Below, one piece after another: positions 1-7,734 of a stretch of 38,490 bases of DNA (positions are counted from its first letter, which is position 1; each line of letters opens with the position of its first letter). The DNA lies in NCBI RefSeq assembly GCF_016862215.1, contig NZ_BOMN01000140.1, positions 1-38,490 on the forward strand, read 5' to 3'. The translations under genes were made by a program, and so were the position numbers. The DNA is from Winogradskya humida. Its GTDB lineage: Bacteria; Actinomycetota; Actinomycetes; Mycobacteriales; Micromonosporaceae. The notes beneath the pieces are model-generated. The model was not told the origin of the DNA. It saw nothing but the letters and a program-made list of their open reading frames with translations, and did not search any database.

Positions 1-21
1 GCGGCCGCGGCCGACGAGTGA
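1..21 (+). CDS. possible 3' end of an upstream gene (partial)
   Basis: Frame 1 reads six codons (four Ala, Asp, Glu) and a TGA at 19-21. A strong terminator-like hairpin follows 30 bases later, as expected if a plus-strand gene ends here. Nothing about the product can be inferred from six residues. The call rests on the hairpin position and the acidic/alanine ending only. Confidence 0.3.
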   Translation, partial: AAAADE

Positions 22-50
22 TCCAACGCTAGTCAGCACGACCAAGGAAC

Positions 51-78
51 CGGCCCGGCGCTCTCCAGCGCCGGGCCG
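51..78 (+). terminator. strong stem-loop terminator
   Basis: A perfect 12-bp stem (CGGCCCGGCGCT at 51-62 pairing with 67-78) closes a CTCC loop. There is no long T-run, which is usual for terminators of high-GC actinomycetes. It probably ends transcription of the gene stopping at 21 and insulates the DUF4291 pair. Confidence 0.7.
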
Positions 79-161
79 TTCCCGTCGGTGAAGCGGTCGC
101 CGCCGGTGGAGGGCCGGAAACTCGCTGGTCCGCTGGGACCATCAACCCCCATCATCGCGGG

Positions 162-701
162 ATGGAAGTTCCCCAGCGGCAGATCCGGGCCGTATACACC
201 GACCGGACCATCACGGTCTACCAGGCCTACTCGCCCGAGATCGCGCTTCCGGCCGTCCGCGCCGGCCGGTTCGTGCCGCCGTTCAGGATCGGCCGGATGA
301 CCTGGATCAAGCCGTCGTTCCTGTGGATGATGTACCGCTCCGGCTGGGCCACCAAGCCCGGCCAGGAACATGTCCTCGCCGTCGAGCTCACCCGGGAAGG
401 GTTCGACGCGGCACTCTCCCGGGCGTGCCCGAGCAGTTACGACCGGTCGAGCGACGAGACCAGGCAGGAATGGTCCCGGCGGCTCAAGCAGAGTCCCGTG
501 CGCGTGCAGTGGGATCCCGAGCGGTCGCTGCGGCTCGCGCCGCTGGCGTACCGATCGCTGCAGCTGGGCCTGGCCGGTGAGGCCGCCCGGCAGTATGCCG
601 AGGAATGGACCGTCGCCATCACCGACGTCACCGCGCTGGCCGCGGAGATCGCCCGCACCCGTGACCCGGCCCTGCTGCCGGCGGAGCGCCCGTACTGCTG
701 A
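162..701 (+). CDS. DUF4291 family protein, copy 1
   Basis: The 179-residue protein shows the DUF4291 signature: an N-terminal VYQAYS segment (about residues 20-25), a PPF...RMTWIKPSFLWMMYRSGW block (about 43-66), the GQEHVLAVELTREGF block, and the central VRVQWDPERS motif. No biochemical function is established for the family. It is small, soluble-looking and lacks a signal peptide. It is followed after 58 bases by a second member of the same family, so the pair arose by tandem duplication. The ATG start is preceded by a weak purine stretch, and the reading frame agrees with copy 2 from the first residues. The function is unknown. Confidence 0.88.
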   Translation: MEVPQRQIRAVYTDRTITVYQAYSPEIALPAVRAGRFVPPFRIGRMTWIKPSFLWMMYRSGWATKPGQEHVLAVELTREGFDAALSRACPSSYDRSSDETRQEWSRRLKQSPVRVQWDPERSLRLAPLAYRSLQLGLAGEAARQYAEEWTVAITDVTALAAEIARTRDPALLPAERPYC

Positions 702-724
702 AAACCCCGTACTGCTGAAAACCC
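691..724 (+). repeat. 17-bp perfect tandem repeat across a stop codon
   Basis: CGTACTGCTGAAAACCC occurs twice head to tail (691-707 and 708-724). The first copy contains the last codons and TGA (699-701) of the first DUF4291 gene. The second copy lies in the spacer before the second DUF4291 gene. Confidence 0.9.
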
Positions 725-759
725 AGCGCGGACCGCCCGGGCAGTCGCATCATCGAGCT

Positions 760-1371
760 GTGCAGCAGACAGCAGTTCCGGTCCGACAGGTGCGCGCCGT
801 GTATACGCCGGAGACGGTCACCGTCTATCAGGCGTACCCGGTGCAGATCGCGATGGCCGCGGCCAAGGCCGGACGGTTCGTCCCGCCCTTCAAACGGGAC
901 CGGATGAGCTGGATCCAGCTCTCCTACCTGTGGATGATGCATCGCTGCCAGTGGACCACCGCCGAGGGGCAGGAACGGGTGCTCGCGGTCGAGATCACCC
1001 GGGAAGGCTTCGAGTGGGCGCTGGCCCACGCCTGCCTGGCCCAGTACGACCACAACTTCCACGCCGAGCGCGAAGCCTGGACCCACGCCCTGAAGGAGAG
1101 TCCGGTCCGCGTCCAGTGGGAGCCCGAGCGCTCCCTGGAGCTCAAGCAGCTGCCGTACCGGACCCTGCAGGTGGGGCTCGGCGTGGACGTGATCGACAAG
1201 TACGTACAGGAATGGACCGTCGGCATCACCGACGTGACGCACAAGGCTCGCCAGATCGGTGCGCTGGTGCGCAAGGGCGACGAGTACCGCGCCGAAGCGA
1301 TGCTGCCGGACGAGCGCCCTTACCCCCTGCCCGCGGCGCTCGCGGCAGCCCTGCACATCTCGACGACCTGA
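760..1371 (+). CDS. DUF4291 family protein, copy 2
   Basis: From the GTG at 760 this gives 203 residues that align along their length with the preceding gene: VYQAYP, RMSWIQLSYLWMMHRCQW, GQERVLAVEITREGFEWAL, VRVQWEPERS and the EWTVGITDVT segment. The C terminus is about 20 residues longer, with an insertion (KGDEYRAEAM) before the shared DERPYP motif. Extending the frame further upstream would overlap copy 1 in another frame, so the GTG is preferred; its ribosome site is weak. The two copies are clearly diverged, so the duplication is old and both seem maintained. The family has no known reaction. It ends ten bases before the mutY stop on the other strand. Confidence 0.85.
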   Translation: MQQTAVPVRQVRAVYTPETVTVYQAYPVQIAMAAAKAGRFVPPFKRDRMSWIQLSYLWMMHRCQWTTAEGQERVLAVEITREGFEWALAHACLAQYDHNFHAEREAWTHALKESPVRVQWEPERSLELKQLPYRTLQVGLGVDVIDKYVQEWTVGITDVTHKARQIGALVRKGDEYRAEAMLPDERPYPLPAALAAALHISTT

Positions 1372-1381
1372 GACCCAGCGC

Positions 1382-2284
1382 TCACAGCAGCGTCGGAAAG
1401 CGCGGCGGGTGGTCGCCTGCCAGCACGAACCGGTCGGCGTCCGAGTCGAGCGGCTCCACCAGGCCGTCCTCCACCAGCCCGGCCAGGGCCCGGGCCCGTT
1501 GCACGTCGTCCACCCACACCGTGTCGAGACGCTGGCGGGGGACCGGGGCGGTCGCGTTGCGCAGCACCTCGAGGAGCAGGCCGCGGACCTGACGGTCGGT
1601 GCCCGCGTACCGCTGGGGCTTGCGGCTCGGGCCGGCCGGGATGGCCTCGCCGGACTGGCGGAAGGCACAGACCTGCTCGAACGGGCAGTCGACGCAGCGG
1701 GGCGCGCGGGCGACACAGACGATCGCCCCCAGCTCCATGAACGCGATGCTCGCCTTTGCCGCCGCTGCGGGCTCCTCGGGCAGCAGCGCCTCCATAGCCA
1801 CGAGGTCGGCAGTGGTGGTGTTCGGGCCGGCGTCGGGCTTGCCCTCGACCGCTCGGCAGACCACCCGGCGCACATTGGTGTCCACGACCGGGTGACGCTG
1901 CCCGTACGCGAACGTCGCCACCGCCCGCCCGGTGTACGTGCCCACGCCGGGCAGCGCGAGCAACTGATCAAGGTCGTCGGGCACCTGGCCACCGTGGCGT
2001 TCCACGATGGCCACCGCGCAGGCGTGCAGCCGCATCGCCCGGCGCGGGTAGCCGAGCCGCCCCCACATCCGGATCGCCTCGGACGGGGGGTCGACGGCCA
2101 GGTCAGCGGGGGTGGGCCAGCGGTTCATCCAGGCGCGCCAGGCGGGCTCGACGCGGACGACCGGGGTCTGCTGCAGCATCACCTCGCTGACCAGCACCGC
2201 CCAGGCGCTTGTGTCGGGCTGCCGCCAGGGCAGGTCGCGGGCATTTTCCTCGTACCACCGGATGGCTGAGTCGGCGAGAGTCAT
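1382..2284 (-). CDS. mutY: A/G-specific adenine glycosylase MutY
   Basis: MutY removes adenine mispaired with 8-oxoguanine in base-excision repair. The 300-residue protein has the family hallmarks: the catalytic glutamate in SEVMLQQT (Glu34), the helix-hairpin-helix LPGVGTYTGRAV, the aspartate in VVDTNVRRV, and four cysteines spaced C-x6-C-x2-C-x5-C for the iron-sulfur cluster (CVARAPRCVDCPFEQVC). At 300 residues it is shorter than E. coli MutY, and the C-terminal NUDIX-like 8-oxoG recognition part appears reduced, as in mycobacterial MutY. It is divergent from the ACT-domain gene with a 25-base spacer in which the two -10 elements overlap. In mycobacteria mutY also lies near radA and disA. 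Confidence 0.95.
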   Translation of the reverse strand: MTLADSAIRWYEENARDLPWRQPDTSAWAVLVSEVMLQQTPVVRVEPAWRAWMNRWPTPADLAVDPPSEAIRMWGRLGYPRRAMRLHACAVAIVERHGGQVPDDLDQLLALPGVGTYTGRAVATFAYGQRHPVVDTNVRRVVCRAVEGKPDAGPNTTTADLVAMEALLPEEPAAAAKASIAFMELGAIVCVARAPRCVDCPFEQVCAFRQSGEAIPAGPSRKPQRYAGTDRQVRGLLLEVLRNATAPVPRQRLDTVWVDDVQRARALAGLVEDGLVEPLDSDADRFVLAGDHPPRFPTLL

Positions 2285-2293
2285 AGGTCCGCA

Positions 2294-2303
2294 AGCCTAA
2301 GCT
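2294..2303. promoter_or_regulatory. overlapping divergent -10 elements of mutY and the ACT-domain gene
   Basis: In the 25-base gap between the two start codons, TAAGCT (2298-2303, plus strand) lies six bases before the GTG at 2310. TAGGCT (2299 down to 2294, minus strand) lies nine bases before the mutY ATG. The two hexamers share two base pairs, so polymerase can serve only one direction at a time. Both transcripts would be leaderless or nearly so. Confidence 0.55.
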
Positions 2304-2309
2304 GTCCCG

Positions 2310-2810
2310 GTGAACGAGTTAGCCATCACCGTCATAGGCCCGGATCGCACCGGCATCGTCGCGGACGTCACCGGGGCGCTGGCCGGCGCCGGCGCGAATC
2401 TCTCCGACTCGACGATGACCCGGCTCGGCGGTCACTTCACCATGACCCTGATCTGCACAGGTGCCGCAGCCGAGGACGTCGGGAAGGCGCTCGAGCCACT
2501 GAGCGGCGTCATCACCACCGTCCGCGCGGTCGAACCCTCAGGCTCCGGCGACCAGGGCGAGCCCTACCTCGTCAGCGTGCACGGCGCGGACCGGCTGGGG
2601 ATCGTCGCCGCCGTCACCCGGGTCGTCGCGGCCGCGGGTGGCAACATCACGGACCTCACGACCCGGCTCACCGGGCCGCTCTACGTGCTGGTCGCCGAGG
2701 TCGACCTGCCGCCTGGGGCGTCCGATGACCTTTCGGTACGCCTCGAGCACGCCGCCCAGGAGCTCGGTGTCGAGGTGACCCTGCGCCGCGCCGAGTCGGA
2801 CGTCCTGTGA
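2310..2810 (+). CDS. tandem ACT-domain protein (GcvR-like)
   Basis: This 166-residue protein is two ACT domains in tandem. The first is about residues 3-75 (ITVIGPDRTGIVADVTGALAGAGANLSDS) and the second about 85-160 (VSVHGADRLGIVAAVTRVVAAAGGNITDL). The architecture is that of the glycine-cleavage regulator GcvR and related amino-acid sensing proteins; ACT pairs bind small ligands at their interface. No catalytic or DNA-binding domain is present, so a regulatory or sensing role is inferred. The GTG start fits a leaderless transcript (TAAGCT ends six bases upstream). Its stop overlaps the start of the deformylase gene, so the two are translationally coupled. Confidence 0.88.
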   Translation: MNELAITVIGPDRTGIVADVTGALAGAGANLSDSTMTRLGGHFTMTLICTGAAAEDVGKALEPLSGVITTVRAVEPSGSGDQGEPYLVSVHGADRLGIVAAVTRVVAAAGGNITDLTTRLTGPLYVLVAEVDLPPGASDDLSVRLEHAAQELGVEVTLRRAESDVL

Positions 2811-3355
2811 ACGACCTCGCCGACTGGAAGCCGGAGCTGCTCGGCGTCGACGGCAGGGTGCTCCCGGTGGTGACCGCCCCCGCCGAGGTGCTGAGCCGGC
2901 CGGGCACCGAGGTGGACCCCGCCGACCCGTCGATCGTCCAGCTCGCCGCCGACCTGGTGGCCACGATGCGTACCTCGCCGGGCTGCGTCGGGCTCGCCGC
3001 ACCGCAGGTCGGGGTCGGCGTCCAGGTGTTCGCCGTCGACGTCACCGAACACCCCAGGACCGTCACCTCGCACGGTGCGTTCGTGTTGTGCAACGCCCGC
3101 GTCGTGGAGGCCAGCCGGTGGCGGCCGGGCCGCGAGGGCTGCATGTCCGTGCCGGACCTGACCGGCGATGTGAAACGCGCCGGCCGCATCGTGGTCGAGG
3201 CCGTTCTTCCGGGTACGGGCACAGCTGTGCACCTGGTCACCGACGCCTTCGAGGCACGCGCCCTGCAACACGAGATCGACCACTGCGCCGGCAAACTTTT
3301 CCTCGACCGGGTCGCCGGTGCACACGCCGTCTACCAGCGCAAGGTCTATCTCTAA
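2807..3355 (+). CDS. def: peptide deformylase
   Basis: Peptide deformylase removes the N-formyl group from nascent proteins using a metal ion. All three motifs are present: GLAAPQVG (about residues 64-71), EGCMS with metal ligand Cys112, and HEIDH with His155, Glu156 and His159. The length of 182 residues is normal for type I enzymes, with a short actinobacterial N-terminal extension. The GTG start overlaps the upstream TGA by four bases (GTGA), placing it in an operon with the ACT-domain gene. Confidence 0.95.
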   Translation: MNDLADWKPELLGVDGRVLPVVTAPAEVLSRPGTEVDPADPSIVQLAADLVATMRTSPGCVGLAAPQVGVGVQVFAVDVTEHPRTVTSHGAFVLCNARVVEASRWRPGREGCMSVPDLTGDVKRAGRIVVEAVLPGTGTAVHLVTDAFEARALQHEIDHCAGKLFLDRVAGAHAVYQRKVYL

Positions 3356-3426
3356 CGAGCAACCCCCGGAAGGGGTGTCGCACCGTCGGCGCGTCGTGCG
3401 TGGTTCCGGGGTGTCGCGGGGATAGC

Positions 3427-4212
3427 GTGCAACACATCATGCGTTCGACGGTTGGTCCACTCCCCTCCGCCGTGTACTGGCGGCGCCGTGCTGTTGTGCT
3501 GGGCGCAGTCCTGCTCGGCATCATCGTGCTGTTCGTCTCCTGCAGCGGCGGTGGCGACGACGACAAGAAGAAGCCGGGCTCCAGCGCGGGTTCGCAGTTC
3601 CCGACCCCCGGCCCGGCATCCTCCACGCCCGACGACGAGCCGTCGCTCGTGGACGTGCCCCCCGGCGCGGGAAACCCGTCGCTCCCCGACCCGGAAGACC
3701 TCGAATCCGGCGCCGCGGCCGCGACCCCCACGGGCGGCGCGATCCCGAGCGGCGCGGCCACGGGCACCGGGACGACAACCGGCGGCTCCGACACCAACGT
3801 GAACGTCCCGGCCAGCGGGGACTGCACCGCCAAAGAGGTCTCGGTGACCCCGATCCCGGCGGTCACCACGCTCAAGCGCGGCGCCCAGGTCGAGATCCGC
3901 CTCAAAATCAAGAACGTCTCCGCCCGTACGTGCAACCGCGACGTCGGCGCCGACCTGCAGGAGCTCTACATCCAGTCCGGCGCCCAGAAGCTCTGGTCCT
4001 CCGACACCTGCAGCACCATCCGGGGCACCGACGTCCGCGCGTTCCCCCCGAACGGCGAACGCGAATACAACGTCACCTGGAACGGCCACCAGTCCAACAA
4101 GTGCACCGGCGAGCTCGCCACCGGCCCGGCCCCCGCCGCCGGCCAGTACCAGATCCGAGGCCGCCTCGGCGAAGTTCTCAGCGACCCGGTCACGCTCACC
4201 ATCACCGACTGA
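3427..4212 (+). CDS. secreted or membrane-anchored lipoprotein-like protein with Thr/Pro/Gly-rich linker
   Basis: The protein starts with a short Arg-rich stretch and one hydrophobic segment (VVLGAVLLGIIVLFVSC, about residues 22-38 from this start) ending in a lipobox-like FVSCS cysteine. A polar linker rich in Lys, Pro, Gly, Ser and Thr follows (about 40-130). The C-terminal domain of about 120 residues has four cysteines (DCTAKE, RTCNRD, SDTCST, SNKCTG) that could form two disulfides in an extracellular beta-sandwich. The family is unknown to me, although this layout is common in actinobacteria. The GTG at 3427 follows GGGGAT; an ATG at 3439 is an alternative that lacks a clear ribosome site. 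The role is likely extracytoplasmic. Confidence 0.8.
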   Translation: MQHIMRSTVGPLPSAVYWRRRAVVLGAVLLGIIVLFVSCSGGGDDDKKKPGSSAGSQFPTPGPASSTPDDEPSLVDVPPGAGNPSLPDPEDLESGAAAATPTGGAIPSGAATGTGTTTGGSDTNVNVPASGDCTAKEVSVTPIPAVTTLKRGAQVEIRLKIKNVSARTCNRDVGADLQELYIQSGAQKLWSSDTCSTIRGTDVRAFPPNGEREYNVTWNGHQSNKCTGELATGPAPAAGQYQIRGRLGEVLSDPVTLTITD

Positions 4213-4237
4213 TCCCCGGCCGGGCTCAGCCTTCCTC

Positions 4238-4645
4238 GTGCGTGACTGGCTGGTCGTTGCGGCGCTCGCGGTCGGCTGCCTCGTCGCGAGCTGGCTTCTG
4301 CTCCTGGTGCTGGCCCGCCGCCTGCCACCCGGAATCCTGCGCGACCTCGCCGCCTTCATCCCCGACTGCGTCACCACCGTGCGCAGGCTCCGCCGGGACC
4401 CCCGCGTGCCGCGTCGCGCCAAGATCGCGATCATCATCGCCGGGCTCTGGGTCGCCAGCCCCATCGACCTCATCCCCGAGTTCATCCCGGTGATCGGCCC
4501 CCTCGACGACATCGTCGTCGTAGCCCTCGCCCTGCGTTATGCCGCCAGACAGATCCCCCGGGACCTCATCCTGGCCGCTTGGCCCGGCGACCCCCGCCTC
4601 ATCAACCGTCTTCTCGGCCCCGCCCCGGACGCCCCACCGAGCTGA
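4238..4645 (+). CDS. DUF1232 (YkvA-type) membrane protein
   Basis: The 135-residue protein has an N-terminal transmembrane helix (about residues 4-24) and a central DUF1232 segment (about 50-105): RVPRRAKIAIIIAGLWVASPIDLIPEF followed by IGPLDDIVVVALALR. The SPIDLIPEF...GPLDD pattern is the signature of the family, which is small, membrane-associated and of unknown function. The start is a GTG 25 bases after the upstream stop. It ends five bases before the stop of the small gene on the opposite strand. Confidence 0.85.
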   Translation: MRDWLVVAALAVGCLVASWLLLLVLARRLPPGILRDLAAFIPDCVTTVRRLRRDPRVPRRAKIAIIIAGLWVASPIDLIPEFIPVIGPLDDIVVVALALRYAARQIPRDLILAAWPGDPRLINRLLGPAPDAPPS

Positions 4646-4649
4646 GCGC

Positions 4650-4931
4650 TCAGCTGAGCTCGTAGGCGGTTCGGCCTGCGGTCTCGTGCTCCGGGCGAAG
4701 TATCACCCAACCGAGCTGCTGATCGACCAGCGCGACGGCAAGTCTTCGCAGCATCTCCTGCGGCGGTGCCGTGCCAGGCTCGAGCTCCACGTCGAGATGC
4801 CATCCCGTCGATCCGGTGCCGGCTCCCGTCACCTCGCCGGCTGCTCCCAGGACCTCGGCGACCAAGTCCTCGACGTCATCCCGGTCGACGTCGCCGGGCA
4901 GCGGACGCCGGCCGACAACCTCGATGAACAT
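4650..4931 (-). CDS. small protein of unknown function next to disA
   Basis: From the ATG at 4931 this gives 93 residues starting MFIEVVGRRPLPGDVDRDDVEDLV. The frame is open further upstream to 5075, but that would overlap the 3' end of disA by almost 70 bases and the added residues look like out-of-frame disA sequence. An AGAGG lies about ten bases before the chosen ATG. The predicted order of beta strand, acidic helix and strands (WHLDVELEP, WVILRPE) suggests a small alpha/beta fold. No known family was recognised. It reads in the same direction as disA and radA and could be part of their transcript. Confidence 0.6.
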   Translation of the reverse strand: MFIEVVGRRPLPGDVDRDDVEDLVAEVLGAAGEVTGAGTGSTGWHLDVELEPGTAPPQEMLRRLAVALVDQQLGWVILRPEHETAGRTAYELS

Positions 4932-5007
4932 GCGGCTGATACCTCTGCGGAGGAGGGGTGACGTGGCCAGGTCGACGAAGGTGGCGAACCAGCGGTCGTC
5001 GCAACGG

Positions 5008-6192
5008 TCAGACGTAACGCTCGAGGATGGAGGCTTCTGCCAGGCGGGAGAGGCCTTCGCGGACGCCGCGGGCACGGGCGTCGCCGACGCCTTCGACGGC
5101 CTGGAGGTCTTCGACCGTGGCGCCGAGGAGGCGTTGGAGGCTGCCGAAGTGGTCGACGAGGCGTTCGAGGATGGGTGTGGGCAGGCGGGGGACCTTGGCG
5201 AGCAGGCGGAAGCCGCGGGGGCTGACCGCTGCGTCGAGGGCGTCGGAGGCCCCCGGGTAGCCCATGGCCTTGGCGACCGCGACCAGGTCGATCATCTCGG
5301 TGGCGGAGAGCAGGTCGAGCTCGACCAGGGCCTCGTCGAGGGTGCGGGCCTTACGGCCGGTGGGGAGGTAGTCGCGGATGACCAGGGTGCGGTCGGAGTC
5401 GACGCCGGCCATGAGCTCGTCGAGCTGGAGGGCGAGCAGGCGGCCGTCGGTGCCGAGCTCGACGACGTAGCCGGAGATCTCGTCGGCGATGCGGCGGACC
5501 ATCTCGGTGCGCTGGACCACGGCGACGGCGTCGCGGACGGTGACCAGGTCCTCGATCTCCAGGGCGGAGAGGGTGCCGGAGACCTCGTCGAGGCGCAGTT
5601 TGTAGCGCTCGAGGGTGGCGAGGGCCTGGTTGGCGCGGGAGAGGATGGCCGCGGAGTCGTCGAGGACGTGGCGCTGGCCGTTCACGTAGAGGCCGATGAT
5701 GTGCATCGACTGGCTGACCGAGATGACCGGGAAGCCGGACTGCTTGGCGACCCGCTCGGCGGTGCGGTGGCGGGTGCCGGACTCCTCGGAGGGGATGCCG
5801 GGGTCGGGCATGAGGTGCACGTTGGCGCGGACGATGCGGGTGCCGTCGCTGGACATGACCACCGCGCCGTCCATCTTGCACAGCTCGCGCAGGCGGGTGG
5901 CGGAGAACTCCACGTCGAGCGGGAAGCCGCCGGTGCAGATCTGCTCGACGACCTCGTCGTGGCCGAGCACGATGAGGGCGCCGGTGCGGCCGCGCAGGAT
6001 CCGCTCGAGACCGTCGCGCAGGGCGGTGCCGGGGGCCATCAGGGCCAGGTTGGCGCGCAGCGGGTCGCCGGTGGCTCCGCCACCGGTCAGGCCGGGCGAG
6101 GTGGGCGTCATCGGACCGGCTGCCGATCCGTTGACACCGGGGGCAGCCCCGTTGGTGTGGCGGTTGGTCGAAGCATCGCGGTCGAGCGGCAC
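5008..6192 (-). CDS. disA: DNA integrity scanning protein DisA, diadenylate cyclase
   Basis: DisA makes cyclic di-AMP from two ATP and scans DNA for branched structures. The N-terminal DAC domain holds the DGA motif (KMDGAVVM) and the RHR motif (SGTRHRTAERV). A long helical linker follows, and the C terminus carries a helix-hairpin-helix (VEGVGDARARGVREGL). The protein has about 394 residues; the first 40 or so (Gly, Pro, Thr-rich) are an extension compared with Bacillus DisA. The GTG at 6192 is chosen because TAGAAT ends six bases upstream, matching the leaderless module seen at other genes here; a GTG two codons earlier is possible. It lies downstream of radA, which regulates DisA in other bacteria. 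Confidence 0.95.
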   Translation of the reverse strand: MPLDRDASTNRHTNGAAPGVNGSAAGPMTPTSPGLTGGGATGDPLRANLALMAPGTALRDGLERILRGRTGALIVLGHDEVVEQICTGGFPLDVEFSATRLRELCKMDGAVVMSSDGTRIVRANVHLMPDPGIPSEESGTRHRTAERVAKQSGFPVISVSQSMHIIGLYVNGQRHVLDDSAAILSRANQALATLERYKLRLDEVSGTLSALEIEDLVTVRDAVAVVQRTEMVRRIADEISGYVVELGTDGRLLALQLDELMAGVDSDRTLVIRDYLPTGRKARTLDEALVELDLLSATEMIDLVAVAKAMGYPGASDALDAAVSPRGFRLLAKVPRLPTPILERLVDHFGSLQRLLGATVEDLQAVEGVGDARARGVREGLSRLAEASILERYV

Positions 6193-6198
6193 CTGCAC

Positions 6199-6204
6199 AT
6201 TCTA
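6199..6204 (-). promoter_or_regulatory. -10 element of disA (leaderless type)
   Basis: TAGAAT on the minus strand ends six bases before the GTG at 6192. No ribosome-binding site lies between it and the start. disA is therefore likely to have its own promoter in the 91-base gap after radA. Confidence 0.5.
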
Positions 6205-6289
6205 CGGACTGTCATCCCACTCAACGAGCCGCGGTCCGCCGAGGGCTCCGCAGCGTGATGATCAATAACTGAGAGTGATCTTAGCGCGT

Positions 6290-7696
6290 TCATTCCGCTG
6301 AGGCCCGGGCTGCCCACTGAACCGCGCTCTGCAGATCGCCGACCTCGACGACGCGCATTCCCTTGGGTGGGGTGTCGCCTTCCGCGGGACCGCAGCCCGG
6401 TGGCACCAGAGCGAAGCGGAACCCCAGCCGGGCCGCCTCGGCGAGCCGCCGGCCGACCGCACCGACCCGGCGCACCTCGCCGGTCAGCCCGACCTCGCCG
6501 ATCGCCACCAGGTGCGGTGCCATCGCGAGGTTGAGCGCGCCGGAAGCCACCGCCAGCGCCATGGCCAGGTCGGCCGAGGGCTCGGTGACGCGGATGCCGC
6601 CGACAGTCGCGGCGAAGACCTCGCGGTCGTGCAGCTTGATCTTCTCCATCCGGCGCTGGAGCACGGCCAGCACCATCGCGAGCCGGGCGCTGTCGAGGCC
6701 GGAGACCGTCCGCCGGGGCGACCCCTGCACCTGCGCCCCGATCAGGGCCTGCACCTCGGTCACCATCGCCCGGCGGCCCTCCATCGCGACCGTCACGCAG
6801 GTGCCGGGCACGGGCTCGTTGTAGCGGGTGAGGAAGAGGCCGGACGGGTCGGCGAGGCTGACGATGCCGCTCTCGTGCATCTCGAAACAGCCCACCTCGT
6901 CGGCCGGGCCGTAGCGGTTCTTGACGCCGCGCACGAGCCGCAGCGAGGAGTGTTTGTCGCCCTCGAAGTGCAGGACCACGTCGACCAGGTGCTCGAGCAC
7001 GCGTGGGCCGGCCACCGAGCCGTCCTTGGTGACGTGGCCCACGAGGACGGTCGCCACGCCGCGCTCCTTGGCGACGCTGACCAGCGCCGCGGTGACCGCG
7101 CGGACCTGGGTGACACCGCCGGGGACGCCCTCGGTGCCCGGGGCGGAGATGGTCTGCACCGAGTCGATGATGAGCAGGCCGGGCTTGACCGCGTCGAGGT
7201 GGGCGATCACCGCGCCGAGATCGCTCTCGGAGGCGAGGTAGAGATTGTCGTGCAGGGCGTTGAGCCGCTCGGCGCGCAGCCGCACCTGGCTCACCGACTC
7301 CTCGCCGCTGACCACCAGCGAGGGCGTGCCCGCGTTGAGGGCCCACTGCTGGGCCACATCGAGCAGCAGGGTGGACTTGCCCACACCCGGCTCGCCGGCC
7401 AGCAGGATCACCGCGCCGGGGACCAGCCCGCCGCCGAGCACCCGGTCGAGCTCGCTGACACCGCTGGGCACCGCCTTGGCCGGGGCCGCGCTGATCGTCT
7501 TGATCGGACGGGCCGGCTCGGACGGGAGCCGGGAGCTGACCACCCGCCCGGAGATCATCGGGCCGGGTTTGGCCTCGATGATCGAACCCCACTCGTTGCA
7601 CTCCGGACAGCGACCCAGCCATTTCGGGGGCTGGTGTCCGCACGCATCACATTGATAGGCGGGACGCGGTTCGCTGCGAGTCCGGGATGTCGTCAC
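6290..7696 (-). CDS. radA: DNA repair protein RadA
   Basis: RadA (Sms) is a RecA-like ATPase that promotes branch migration of recombination intermediates. The 468-residue protein begins with a four-cysteine zinc finger (CDAC...CPEC, about residues 15-32). A RecA core follows with Walker A GEPGVGKST and the RadA-specific KNRYG motif. A Lon-protease-like C-terminal domain comes last (about 300-468). The GTG at 7696 is preferred over a TTG ten codons upstream because TAGCGT lies exactly seven bases before it. The neighbours disA downstream and an lpqE-like lipoprotein gene upstream match the mycobacterial order. Confidence 0.95.
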   Translation of the reverse strand: MTTSRTRSEPRPAYQCDACGHQPPKWLGRCPECNEWGSIIEAKPGPMISGRVVSSRLPSEPARPIKTISAAPAKAVPSGVSELDRVLGGGLVPGAVILLAGEPGVGKSTLLLDVAQQWALNAGTPSLVVSGEESVSQVRLRAERLNALHDNLYLASESDLGAVIAHLDAVKPGLLIIDSVQTISAPGTEGVPGGVTQVRAVTAALVSVAKERGVATVLVGHVTKDGSVAGPRVLEHLVDVVLHFEGDKHSSLRLVRGVKNRYGPADEVGCFEMHESGIVSLADPSGLFLTRYNEPVPGTCVTVAMEGRRAMVTEVQALIGAQVQGSPRRTVSGLDSARLAMVLAVLQRRMEKIKLHDREVFAATVGGIRVTEPSADLAMALAVASGALNLAMAPHLVAIGEVGLTGEVRRVGAVGRRLAEAARLGFRFALVPPGCGPAEGDTPPKGMRVVEVGDLQSAVQWAARASAE

Positions 7697-7703
7697 CCGC
7701 CCA

Positions 7704-7709
7704 ACGCTA
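7704..7709 (-). promoter_or_regulatory. -10 element of radA (leaderless type)
   Basis: TAGCGT on the minus strand is seven bases upstream of the radA GTG at 7696. It lies in the short gap after the lipoprotein gene, so radA can be transcribed independently of it. Confidence 0.5.
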
Positions 7710-7734
7710 GCCCGCGGGTGTGACAAACGGGTCT

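Noticed and set aside
628..1992. Minus-strand frame of 454 codons spanning the DUF4291 gene and the mutY end
   Set aside because: It is a frame shadow of both mutY and the DUF4291 genes; the Arg/Ser-rich composition has no family features.
4771..6258. Long plus-strand open frame of 495 codons across disA
   Set aside because: It is antisense to disA, whose motifs (DGA, RHR, HhH) are all intact. The product is a Val/Gly/Asp-rich shadow caused by high GC.
6108..7643. Minus-strand frame of over 500 codons in the radA region
   Set aside because: It is in another frame of radA and is Arg/Gly-rich without motifs. RadA itself has the zinc finger, Walker A and KNRYG.
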